50,004 bases of DNA from positions 1 to 50,004 of the forward strand of contig JACPZE010000041.1 of assembly GCA_016195685.1 (NCBI GenBank), written 5' to 3'. This DNA is from Candidatus Gottesmanbacteria bacterium (lineage in GTDB: Bacteria > Patescibacteriota > Microgenomatia > 2-02-FULL-39-11). A program made the translations under genes and the position numbers. Numbering within the stretch: position 1 is the stretch's first letter; each line of letters opens with the position of its first letter. The notes beneath the pieces were generated by a model. It saw only the letters and a list, made by a program, of their open reading frames with translations. It made no database searches and was not told the DNA's origin. Below, piece after piece: positions 1-7,068 of this stretch.

Positions 1-1
1 C

Positions 2-154
2 ACTGTACTTACCTCATCCGGTAATCCTGAGAGGATTCAAAGTGGGAAAGATACCATCACCTCTGCACTTTTTGGCATGCTTCTCATCCTTTTCTCCGTC
101 TTCCTCCTTAAAGTAGTCGGTCTAGATATTCTGCGCATTCCGGGTTTTGGGTAA
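2..154 (+). CDS. C-terminal fragment of a pilin-like (VirB2/TrbC-type) membrane protein, cut by the window edge
   Basis: The frame is open from base 2 to a TAA at 152-154 and gives 50 residues with no start, so the gene begins outside the window. The peptide reads TSSGNPERIQSGKDTITSAL, then a hydrophobic helix, then VVGLDILRIPGFG. This matches the C-terminus of the next gene almost motif for motif (TSSGNAEKIEEAKQIITSSL, helix, IIGVDILGIF). It is therefore a tandem paralogue whose second membrane helix and preceding loop are visible. The 9-base gap to the next start suggests one transcript. The function is inferred only from this family resemblance. Confidence 0.75.
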   Translation, partial: TVLTSSGNPERIQSGKDTITSALFGMLLILFSVFLLKVVGLDILRIPGFG

Positions 155-163
155 AAAATTTAA

Positions 164-1462
164 ATGAAAACAAAATTTTTATTTTTACTCCTATTTTTTT
201 TATATTTTTTCTTTTTTCTTCCACAGAAAGCAAATGCTATCGACTGTCCTTTCCGAACCGATCCTAATCCTGTAGTTTATACAATTGATTCTGGAGCGGG
301 GAATTCTACGCCAAAATATAAATTAATATTCAATACACAACAAATTCCTAAGGAAATTGAAACAAAATACCCTGAGAAGGGAAGAATTGTGTTTAACTTC
401 CCAGATACCTTATTTTGTGGCCAACCAATAGTTAAAGAAATAACCAAGGCATCTGATGCACCGACTTCCGCCGAAACTTCATCAGATTCATGCAACTATC
501 TTAAAAATAGTGGTACACACAAAGTTGAGCTTCTATATCAGTATGATCAAACAGTCGACAACAAAATAGAAGTGCAGTCAAAAATTCTTTGTTCAGCAAC
601 ATATGAATTAAAAACGGAAGGGCCTTCTTGCAACTTTACAGTTGAACGGACGGATGGAATCGGAGACATCAATTCAATATGGAAAATTAAGGTTTCCGAT
701 ATTTCTGTTGGTACTAAATCATTCATTCGGTATATACAACTTAGACTCATGGTAAATGGGGAAATTAAATACAAGGGTGATAAATATGATGGGGATAAAT
801 TTGAATTTTCTATCAATAATCTCCCTCCTCCAAGAGCTTATGTTAGAGTCGTTGATCGGGAAGAATTTAAACCTGATTATTTAATGTGTGGTGGAGAATT
901 TGAAATTTCTGAGAAAAACATTGAGATCCCAAAACCAACTATACAATCTGCCCCTTCACCCACTGAAACTCCCATACCTACGCCCACAGAAGATCCGGCA
1001 TGTAATATAAGTGATCCAAAATTCGATTGCCGTACAAAACCTTATGATACTTGTATCAGTTGTAGGCCTAAACCGACAAAACCTGTTCCTTCACCTCCTC
1101 CACTTACCCAATTATGTGATCAACTCACTACTAATAATCAATACAGAAGTCTATGCCAGGATTGTGTCGACAAAAAACATGGTGCTTGGTCGGCTTTGGG
1201 CTGTCTACCTATCAGCTATACGGGTTTTGTCGGTTACATTTTCAATGTCGGAGTAGCCTTTGCCGGTGGAATAGCTTTCTTATATTTCCTCTGGGGTGCG
1301 TTTAAATATCTTACTTCCTCCGGAAATGCAGAGAAGATCGAAGAGGCAAAACAAATAATTACCTCCTCTTTAGCGGGAATAATTCTTATTATTTTCTCTA
1401 TTTTCCTTTTGAAAATTATCGGCGTGGATATATTAGGTATATTTGCAATTCCGAACTTTTAA
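164..1462 (+). CDS. Secreted/exposed protein with a C-terminal pilin-like two-helix domain
   Basis: This 432-residue protein has an N-terminal signal peptide ([20 protein letters not shown], then about 5 residues to AIDC). Next come about 230 residues of a Cys-containing exterior domain, a Pro/Thr/Ser-rich linker around residues 260-280, and a Cys-rich stretch (residues ~279-345). The last ~80 residues are a two-helix module, GFVGYIFNVGVAFAGGIAFLYFLW followed by the loop TSSGNAEKIEEAK and a second helix, ending in GVDILGIF. That module resembles the free-standing two-helix proteins at 1509 and 11998-14323, so this looks like a pilin/VirB2-type membrane module carrying a large ectodomain. It follows a truncated paralogue by 9 bases. 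I do not recognise the ectodomain. It could be an adhesin or a T4SS surface component, but that is inference. Confidence 0.75.
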   Translation: MKTKFLFLLLFFLYFFFFLPQKANAIDCPFRTDPNPVVYTIDSGAGNSTPKYKLIFNTQQIPKEIETKYPEKGRIVFNFPDTLFCGQPIVKEITKASDAPTSAETSSDSCNYLKNSGTHKVELLYQYDQTVDNKIEVQSKILCSATYELKTEGPSCNFTVERTDGIGDINSIWKIKVSDISVGTKSFIRYIQLRLMVNGEIKYKGDKYDGDKFEFSINNLPPPRAYVRVVDREEFKPDYLMCGGEFEISEKNIEIPKPTIQSAPSPTETPIPTPTEDPACNISDPKFDCRTKPYDTCISCRPKPTKPVPSPPPLTQLCDQLTTNNQYRSLCQDCVDKKHGAWSALGCLPISYTGFVGYIFNVGVAFAGGIAFLYFLWGAFKYLTSSGNAEKIEEAKQIITSSLAGIILIIFSIFLLKIIGVDILGIFAIPNF

Positions 1463-1471
1463 CTAAGCCTG

Positions 1472-1500
1472 TTGTAATAAATAGATTCTCTTGCTAGTAT
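1472..1500 (+). promoter_or_regulatory. Promoter of the 1509 pilin-like gene
   Basis: TTGTAA (1472-1477), a 17-base spacer and TAGTAT (1495-1500) lie directly before the ATG at 1509. Transcription would start within a base or two of the start codon, so the mRNA would be nearly leaderless. The match to consensus is moderate. Confidence 0.45.
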
Positions 1501-1508
1501 AAATCTAT

Positions 1509-1820
1509 ATGTTACTTGCTCAAACATTAAATATTCCTGGATCAACCACGTCTATAGTGGGTCCTTTGGATCCGAAATTTACCGATATTGCTTCTGTAGT
1601 AAATGCAGCGCAAGCTTTTATATTCCCTATCGCCGGAGTCATGCTACTTGCTTACCTTGTCTGGGGAGGATTTAGTTACATCACGGCCATGGGTGATCCG
1701 AAAAAAGCCGAGGGCGCAAGAGCAAGACTTACTCATGCAGTTATCGGATTTCTCATCATCTTTGCCGCTTATTGGATAGTACAAATTGTGAACCAAATAT
1801 TTGGGTTACAAAGCGTATAA
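1509..1820 (+). CDS. Small two-helix pilin-like protein (VirB2/TrbC type)
   Basis: This 103-residue protein starts MLLAQTLNIPGSTTSIVGPL. It has two hydrophobic helices (about residues 38-60 and 77-98) separated by a short polar loop, ITAMGDPKKAEGARARLTHA. The arrangement of helix, Gly-rich turn (LVWGGFSYITAMGD), basic loop and helix (VIGFLIIFAAYWIVQIVN) is the one shared by the other pilin-like proteins in the window and is typical of VirB2/TrbC major pilins of type IV secretion. It has its own promoter just upstream. It ends two bases before the convergent gene at 1823. The family-level call is fairly secure; which paralogue builds a fibre cannot be told. Confidence 0.75.
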   Translation: MLLAQTLNIPGSTTSIVGPLDPKFTDIASVVNAAQAFIFPIAGVMLLAYLVWGGFSYITAMGDPKKAEGARARLTHAVIGFLIIFAAYWIVQIVNQIFGLQSV

Positions 1821-1822
1821 AA

Positions 1823-3118
1823 TCAGAATAAGTTCCCCGACGGAAGGAGATCATCCCCAAAAAAGGAAGGAGAAGAAGCATCAGGTATAACCCTGATTGT
1901 AGACAATTTTGCATTATCTTCGATGGTAAAAAAAGAAACCTGCCACGAAGGAATTCCGCTCGTTATATTTATCCTTGCCCCGGCAAGTCGAAGGTCATCT
2001 ACCATAAAATCATTCTCGTATATAGGGATTGTCGAAAGTGCGGTAAATGAATTGTTGGTAAGATCATATATCCCAACCAAGGGTAGATTGGGAAGGTAAT
2101 GGTAGCCCACCATGAGTTTATCGCCTTTGGGAAACCATAAAGCATATGGAAGAAATCCGTTATTTAAGGTTGTATCGGGAAGATTAGTAGTGCCCATATC
2201 TATTTTTCGAGGAGTTACTGGTAAAGAAATTGCTCCTGTCCCATCAATGTTTATAATAAATAAGTCACTTTTTTTATCCGATCCGACGCTGTAAAGTATT
2301 TTCTTTTTATCTGGTGATAATTTCATTTTTTGCACTGAGGGATTATCCACGATCAATTTTGGAACTGGACTAGTTAAATCAATACTCCCGATACCATCTT
2401 CTCCTGAAAAAACAATAAGTCTGCTGTTTGGCCAAAAAATTTGTTTTATAAAAGACGCGCGATTTAATAAAGGCAAAAGATGGGCTGAAGAAGACGCATT
2501 CCTATCTAAAAGATCTATGTGATAAGACTGATCATGATAGAGTATTGCTATCTGCTTTTCATCATGAGACCAGGCATAATCTAAAACCTCACTTTCGGGA
2601 ATACTCCCCGGAGAAATAGTTATTGAAGATTTACTGCTTCTGGTAAATACCGTCAGTGCTGACGGAGTAGCAGTTGATGAAACAGGCCTCCAGGCGAGTA
2701 AATTTCCCATTGGTGACCAGGTTAAGCGATCAGCAGCTGGGGTAGCATTTTTTATAAATAAAGAAATACTGGCAAGGTCGCTATTGTATATATCTCCGTT
2801 TTTTATAAAAACGAGCCTACCTGTTTTAACCGGAGTAAAAGTAGCGGAATTAGTGGCGACTGGATGCGTCGCCATAGGAAGCGTTGGGGGGGGAGCAAAA
2901 GGAGTAGCAGTAGGCCTAGGAGTAGGACTAACTGCTACTTTTTTTGTTTTTGAACTTGAGGAAAAAAGCGTCAGTGTAACCAACAAAAGTATAAGAATAA
3001 AGATGCCAGCCAAAATAAAAGGAAGAAATCGTTTTATGGGAGAAACAGGTTGAGGCGGAAGATCCGAAGGTAAACCACTATCTTGTATATCAGTTGGTTG
3101 GGCAGGGTTTTGATCCAT
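1823..3118 (-). CDS. Membrane-anchored beta-propeller (TolB/WD40-like) protein
   Basis: The 431-residue product has a short cytoplasmic N-terminus, one membrane helix (RFLPFILAGIFILILLLVTL, residues ~29-50), and a Pro/Thr-rich stalk (SPTPRPTATPFAPPPT). After this come repeated blades with TolB-like strands such as GRLVFIKNGDIY, ADRLTWSPMGNLLAWRP, VLDYAWSHDEKQIAILY, VQKMKLSPDKKKILYSV and LPYALWFPKGDKLMVGY. The D/S-P-x-x-x-x-L-hydrophobic pattern recurs about once per 45 residues. It is probably an exterior propeller held to the membrane. No catalytic residues are evident. It is encoded downstream of uppS on the same strand but has its own TATAAT box abutting the start, so it may be transcribed separately. 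Confidence 0.7.
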   Translation of the reverse strand: MDQNPAQPTDIQDSGLPSDLPPQPVSPIKRFLPFILAGIFILILLLVTLTLFSSSSKTKKVAVSPTPRPTATPFAPPPTLPMATHPVATNSATFTPVKTGRLVFIKNGDIYNSDLASISLFIKNATPAADRLTWSPMGNLLAWRPVSSTATPSALTVFTRSSKSSITISPGSIPESEVLDYAWSHDEKQIAILYHDQSYHIDLLDRNASSSAHLLPLLNRASFIKQIFWPNSRLIVFSGEDGIGSIDLTSPVPKLIVDNPSVQKMKLSPDKKKILYSVGSDKKSDLFIINIDGTGAISLPVTPRKIDMGTTNLPDTTLNNGFLPYALWFPKGDKLMVGYHYLPNLPLVGIYDLTNNSFTALSTIPIYENDFMVDDLRLAGARINITSGIPSWQVSFFTIEDNAKLSTIRVIPDASSPSFFGDDLLPSGNLF

Positions 3119-3125
3119 GATGATT

Positions 3126-3131
3126 ATTATA
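3126..3131 (-). promoter_or_regulatory. -10 box before the beta-propeller gene
   Basis: On the minus strand a perfect TATAAT lies 7 bases before the ATG at 3118. No good -35 box is seen 16-18 bases upstream. The box sits inside a perfect 9-bp inverted repeat (3119-3127 with 3136-3144, GATGATTAT/ATAATCATC), which could be an operator. Confidence 0.4.
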
Positions 3132-3149
3132 TAACATAATCATCTTTGA

Positions 3150-3836
3150 TCATTTACCAAACCGCCTTTGACGGTTTGCATACTCAGAAATGGCTTTTTT
3201 AAATTCAACGGGAGTAAAATCCGGCCAAAAAACATCGGTAAAATATAGTTCTGCATATTCTAACTGCCAGAGTAAAAATCCTGAAAGTCTTTTTTCTCCA
3301 CCTGTTCTTATCAGCAAATCCGGGTCAGGTTGTCCAGCAGTATCTAAATAATTAGCAAATTCTTCCTGGGTAATTGCTGATTGTTTGTGCCATTTATTAA
3401 TAGCACGAATAATTTCATCACGACCGCCGTATGAAAGAGCAAAATTTACGGTGACTTTTTTATTATTTTTTGTTTTTTCCATCCATTTTTTTGTCTTTTC
3501 CTGTATGTCTTTTGGAAACATTGATAGATTTCCTATCACGTTAATCCGCACGTTTTTTGTATGAAATCTGTCTATTTTTTTATCCAAATCATTTCTGTAT
3601 AAATTCAGTAAAAACGCGACTTCTTTTTTGGATCTATACCAGTTTTCTGTGGAAAAAGCCCAAAATGTAAGATACGTTATACCCATCTCGATTGCGGTAT
3701 CGATAATAGGCTCAATCTTTTGTTCTCCTTTCCGATGACCCTCAAATTCCAAAAGTCCTTTTTGTCTAGCCCAGCGCCTGTTACCATCCATGATAAGAGC
3801 GATATGTTGAGGAATTACTCCACTTAATTTTTTCAT
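3150..3836 (-). CDS. uppS: Isoprenyl transferase (undecaprenyl diphosphate synthase family)
   Basis: This 228-residue cis-prenyltransferase condenses IPP units onto an allylic diphosphate to make the C55-type lipid carrier of cell-envelope synthesis. It has the family start IALIMDGNRRWA with catalytic Asp17. It also has FWAFSTENWYRS, the NFALSYGGRDEI segment, and the C-terminal PDLLIRTGGEKRLSGFLLWQ with the IPP-binding Arg residues, ending in YANRQRRF. Length is normal for the family. It is the last gene of the mevalonate operon, one base after the decarboxylase gene, so the pathway product is made beside an enzyme that uses it. No IPP isomerase or short-chain prenyl synthase is seen in the window; both would be needed from elsewhere. 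Confidence 0.95.
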   Translation of the reverse strand: MKKLSGVIPQHIALIMDGNRRWARQKGLLEFEGHRKGEQKIEPIIDTAIEMGITYLTFWAFSTENWYRSKKEVAFLLNLYRNDLDKKIDRFHTKNVRINVIGNLSMFPKDIQEKTKKWMEKTKNNKKVTVNFALSYGGRDEIIRAINKWHKQSAITQEEFANYLDTAGQPDPDLLIRTGGEKRLSGFLLWQLEYAELYFTDVFWPDFTPVEFKKAISEYANRQRRFGK

Positions 3837-3837
3837 A

Positions 3838-4818
3838 TCAGAATAAATGTTTATCTATCAGTCTTGCTCCGGAAGATGGAGAATTTATAATAACATTTTT
3901 TATGTAACTTAATTTTTTGAGTTTTTCCAGTACTTTATTTTCCTCTTTTGATTCACAGATTAAATGTACGTTTGGCCCTGCATCCAAAGTAAAATATACC
4001 AACAAGCCATCATTTCTCCAAAGTCTTACTAATTTTACAATCTCCATAGTACTCCCGTCCCAATAAAATAATGGCGGATCTTGTGTCATCATGATCATAT
4101 GTAGCTCAATTGCTTCCTTCTCTATAAGTTCTCCAAGTTTTTTAATATTTTTTTCCTTCAGAGCTTCTTTTAATTTTACGATTCTCGCGGGCAAATGCTC
4201 CAATCTTTTTGAAAATAAAGGGCTGCTTTTTGCATTTTCATGACCAAGAGTAGAACTTGTTTTCTTTTCTTCTGTTGAAACTACTGCGATTATATCCTTT
4301 AGATCCCAATGCTTTTCATCATATAAAGAAAAGCTGTATGAATTTTCACTCGTCTTGCTTACCTTCCACTCTACAAATCCACAAGGAATTGAACGGCAGG
4401 CAGACCCTGATCCTAATCTTGCCAGTATTGATAAATCTTTCTCCGAACATTTTAAATCCATTGCCCCTACGGCAGCCAATGTTAACGCCGCAAAACCAGA
4501 AGCAGAAGAAGCAATACCTGTACTTTGAGGAAAACTATTTTGAGTAACTACTTTTGCGAATAAATTTTTTTTAGCTATTCGCCTTATCCTGTCTAAATGA
4601 CTAATCACTCTTATCGAAGACTTTCTATCCATTCTTTTCTCCCCAAAATATATCTCATCTTTTTTGTTGTCGGCAGAAAATTCAACGGTCGTGGTTGTGA
4701 AAGCATTACTTAAATTCATGGAAATAGACGTGTTGGCAGGTAAACGTAAATTCTTATCTTTCTTTCCCCAATATTTGATAAAGGCGATATTTGATGGGGC
4801 CACTGCTGTCGCTTTCAT
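3838..4818 (-). CDS. mvaD: Diphosphomevalonate decarboxylase
   Basis: The 326-residue GHMP-fold enzyme converts mevalonate 5-diphosphate to IPP with ATP. Diagnostic segments are NIAFIKYWGKKD near the N-terminus, STGIASSASGFAAL (residues ~99-112), GSGSACRSIPCGFVEW with Arg142, and FTLDAGPNVHL with Asp279, the expected catalytic aspartate. These match the classical bacterial/eukaryotic decarboxylase. They argue against the archaeal route through isopentenyl phosphate. It overlaps the upstream kinase gene by 4 bases (4815-4818), so the two are probably translationally coupled. Confidence is high. Confidence 0.93.
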   Translation of the reverse strand: MKATAVAPSNIAFIKYWGKKDKNLRLPANTSISMNLSNAFTTTTVEFSADNKKDEIYFGEKRMDRKSSIRVISHLDRIRRIAKKNLFAKVVTQNSFPQSTGIASSASGFAALTLAAVGAMDLKCSEKDLSILARLGSGSACRSIPCGFVEWKVSKTSENSYSFSLYDEKHWDLKDIIAVVSTEEKKTSSTLGHENAKSSPLFSKRLEHLPARIVKLKEALKEKNIKKLGELIEKEAIELHMIMMTQDPPLFYWDGSTMEIVKLVRLWRNDGLLVYFTLDAGPNVHLICESKEENKVLEKLKKLSYIKNVIINSPSSGARLIDKHLF

Positions 4819-5789
4819 ATATTTTCCACTTTTACTCCCGGCGCGTTAGGGGTAACATTGATAACTTGTCCTCCCACTACTTCTATTGCTTGTGTAACTT
4901 TTAACTTCTTTTCTTCCGATACCAAAGCAACCATACAATCTCCTCCGCCGGCTCCGGAAAGTTTCGTTCCATATGCACCTGATTTTTTTGCTCCTTCAAT
5001 CATATTATTTAATTTTTCCGTTGAAACAGCCAAATCTTCCAGATAATTTTGGTTATAATCCATAAGTGTACCGAGCCTTTCCCAATCTTTCTCTAAAATG
5101 GCTGATTTTGCTTCGATAACTAGACCGCCGATATTATCAAAAATTTTATCGATTCCTGCTTTGTAATTTTTCATTTTACTTTCCACAGAGTTAATCATTG
5201 ATACCGTATCAGCCTTTACTCCACAATATCCAATGACTAAATTAAGTCCATCTGCCGTTAAAGATTCAATAACTTCCCCTTTATTTTGAAAAAAAATAGT
5301 ACCACCATAAATTGCCGCAGCCACATCAAAACCCGACCCTTTTCCCTGCACATCCAAAACAGTTTTGTATGATAAATCAAATAATTCTTTCTGAGAAACA
5401 GTAACACTGAACAATTCAGAAAGCGACTTAATTATTCCTACTACTGTTCCCGCTGATGATCCAAAGCCGAAATTAGCGGAAAAGGGGGATTTTGTAATGA
5501 TTTTAATTCCTTTGGAAATTTTATAAGCATTCAAAAAATTCAATACTGCCAGTTCGGCAAATTTTGCCTCTTTGGGAATTTCTCCTTTACCTAAATCTGC
5601 AGTTGTTTTTTGATATCCAGTAACCTTCACATCAGGCGCTTCTAACTTAAATATAGATTCTTCTAAAAGTTCAGCTGTCGTTATTATTCTTTGATCAATT
5701 GCTGTAACTATGCATGGCCTTCCATATATCACCGCATGTTCGCCCATAAGCATAAGTTTTCCTGGAACTGAAACTGCTATTTGTTTCAT
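4815..5789 (-). CDS. mvaK2: GHMP kinase, probable phosphomevalonate kinase
   Basis: The 324-residue GHMP kinase begins VPGKLMLMGEHAVIYGRPC. It has the ATP loop ANFGFGSSAGTVVG (residues ~105-118), the acidic motif GKGSGFDVAAAIYGG (Asp155) and the C-terminal KLSGAGGGDCMVAL. The last two motifs are typical of phosphomevalonate kinases (GSGFDVAAA as in ERG8; GAGxGDC), while the N-terminus looks more like mevalonate kinase. With a clear mevalonate kinase upstream and a diphosphomevalonate decarboxylase downstream, phosphorylation of phosphomevalonate is the step left to fill. It overlaps both neighbours by 4 bases. A second mevalonate kinase remains possible. Confidence 0.7.
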   Translation of the reverse strand: MKQIAVSVPGKLMLMGEHAVIYGRPCIVTAIDQRIITTAELLEESIFKLEAPDVKVTGYQKTTADLGKGEIPKEAKFAELAVLNFLNAYKISKGIKIITKSPFSANFGFGSSAGTVVGIIKSLSELFSVTVSQKELFDLSYKTVLDVQGKGSGFDVAAAIYGGTIFFQNKGEVIESLTADGLNLVIGYCGVKADTVSMINSVESKMKNYKAGIDKIFDNIGGLVIEAKSAILEKDWERLGTLMDYNQNYLEDLAVSTEKLNNMIEGAKKSGAYGTKLSGAGGGDCMVALVSEEKKLKVTQAIEVVGGQVINVTPNAPGVKVENI

Positions 5790-6763
5790 TGTTCAATTCT
5801 TATCCCCTCTTCTCCTAATTTTATTGGCGATACGGATAAGTTATATTTTTTCATAACATTATTTATGATCGACAGATCACTATGGTAACAAAGTATTACT
5901 CCGCTTGCCTTTTTCCTCCCGCCGGCTCCACAAACCTTTGCTGCTCCTCCAAGGCTTTCTATTTCTCTTATGATTTTTTGTGAAATTTTCCCTACTACTC
6001 CAATTTTTTCCAAATTCTCCTCGCCTTTTTTTAGTGAAGTAATTAATAGCTGATTATCATTATTTTTAAGTGAGAGCAATAAATTTTTAGTTTGGTTTTC
6101 TTGATCATAAAATATTTCATCCATTTTTTGATTATTTTTCTTATACTGATGGGTCACAAAACTAACCATTTCTCTCGTTCCTTCTTGTGGTCTACCACTA
6201 TCAATTATTCCAAATTTTGGGAATTTGTATAAAGAAATAGGCAAACTCCAGATTGACTTAAGAAACTCAAATTCCCGCCTATACCAGACCAATCCGCCAA
6301 AAACAACCGTTGTATTATCTGCTCCGGATGGATTACCATGGGCTATTTTCTCAACTGTGTAAGTAAGTTCGTTGATTTTGCCGGGATTCCATAGATTTTT
6401 TACTGACTTCATCAAAGCCCCAATCAGCGCAGCTGACAAAGCGGCTGATGATCCAAGACCACAACCTGTAGGAATCTGTGATGTAATGGTAATTTCTAAT
6501 GGAGGAAGTTTATCGATCGAGAAACTTTTTTTAAAAACTTCAATCGTTTCCCAAATCAAATCATCTTTTTCTTTAGTGTAAATAGTAACTTTTTTTTGAT
6601 TTTTGCCCGCCCCGTGCTTGGCGAGGCCGGGGACTTTTGATTTTTGATTTTTGATTTTTACATATAGTCTTTTATCAATCGCGGCAAGTAATGCCGGTCT
6701 GCCGTAAACTACAACATGTTCACCTAAAAGATGGATCTTTGAAGGTGCAGAAACAATAATCAT
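5786..6763 (-). CDS. mvaK1: Mevalonate kinase
   Basis: The 325-residue GHMP kinase has APSKIHLLGEHVVVYGRPAL at the N-terminus, the ATP loop PTGCGLGSSAALSAAL (residues ~98-113), HGNPSGADNTTVVFGG with catalytic Asp149, and AKVCGAGGRKKASG near the C-terminus. GNPSGADN is the mevalonate-kinase form of the active-site motif. Residues ~38-58 are an oddity: a basic, low-complexity insert (KNQKSKVPGLAKHGAGKNQK) sits between two N-terminal beta strands. Its DNA is a GC-rich element with AT-rich direct repeats (see the repeat at 6594). The gene overlaps the DUF35 gene upstream and the next kinase downstream by 4 bases each. The C-terminal Gly-rich loop is also non-standard (GAGGRKK rather than GAGGGG). 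Confidence 0.88.
   Translation of the reverse strand: MIIVSAPSKIHLLGEHVVVYGRPALLAAIDKRLYVKIKNQKSKVPGLAKHGAGKNQKKVTIYTKEKDDLIWETIEVFKKSFSIDKLPPLEITITSQIPTGCGLGSSAALSAALIGALMKSVKNLWNPGKINELTYTVEKIAHGNPSGADNTTVVFGGLVWYRREFEFLKSIWSLPISLYKFPKFGIIDSGRPQEGTREMVSFVTHQYKKNNQKMDEIFYDQENQTKNLLLSLKNNDNQLLITSLKKGEENLEKIGVVGKISQKIIREIESLGGAAKVCGAGGRKKASGVILCYHSDLSIINNVMKKYNLSVSPIKLGEEGIRIEQ
6594..6646. repeat. GC-rich element with 12-bp direct repeats inside mvaK1
   Basis: TTTTGATTTTTG occurs at 6594-6605 and again at 6635-6646, where it continues as further ATTTTTG units. Between them lies a 29-base GC-rich core (6606-6634) starting CCCGCCCCG, with complementary CCCCG/CGGGG ends. Base composition is sharply unlike the flanks. 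It is translated in frame as the extra loop of mevalonate kinase. Confidence 0.6.
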
Positions 6764-7059
6764 AGAGGCTTAAACTTAATACCGTATGGAATGACACCTT
6801 CTTCTCCGGGATCTCGCGTTCTTCGCAAAACTGTCATTATTTTTTGGCCTATTTGTAAATGTTTTTCGTCCCAATCAACTAATTGGGCAGTATATTTATC
6901 ACCCTTTTCCAACTTTGCAATCACAACAATATATGGAGCTTGTGATTCAAATCCTGCTGGAGGGACAAAAACTCTGGTGTAGGAAATTATCTTCCCGGAA
7001 ACTCCCAACGAATTTTGTATTTTTTTTTGACTGCGCCAAATTTTGACTGGACTAATCAT
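6760..7059 (-). CDS. DUF35 OB-fold protein lacking its zinc ribbon; partner of thiolase and HMG-CoA synthase
   Basis: The 99-residue protein has the DUF35 OB-fold: GKIISYTRVFVPPAGFESQA, then YIVVIAKLEKGDKYTAQLVD, IGQKIMTVLRR and the end EEGVIPYGIKFKP. In archaea this protein scaffolds the acetoacetyl-CoA thiolase/HMG-CoA synthase complex and helps bind CoA. Archaeal forms carry a Cys4 zinc ribbon between the N-terminal helix (FWR..) and the OB strands. Here the helix (KIWRSQKKIQNSL) runs straight into the OB-fold and there is no cysteine at all, so the ribbon (about 30 residues) is missing. It lies 9 bases after the thiolase gene and overlaps the mevalonate kinase gene by 4. Confidence 0.82.
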   Translation of the reverse strand: MISPVKIWRSQKKIQNSLGVSGKIISYTRVFVPPAGFESQAPYIVVIAKLEKGDKYTAQLVDWDEKHLQIGQKIMTVLRRTRDPGEEGVIPYGIKFKPL

Positions 7060-7068
7060 AATTAATTC

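Noticed and set aside
3158-3178. Hairpin CAAACCG/CGGTTTG near the end of uppS as a terminator
   Set aside because: It lies within the coding sequence and no T tract follows on the transcribed strand, so an intrinsic terminator is not supported.
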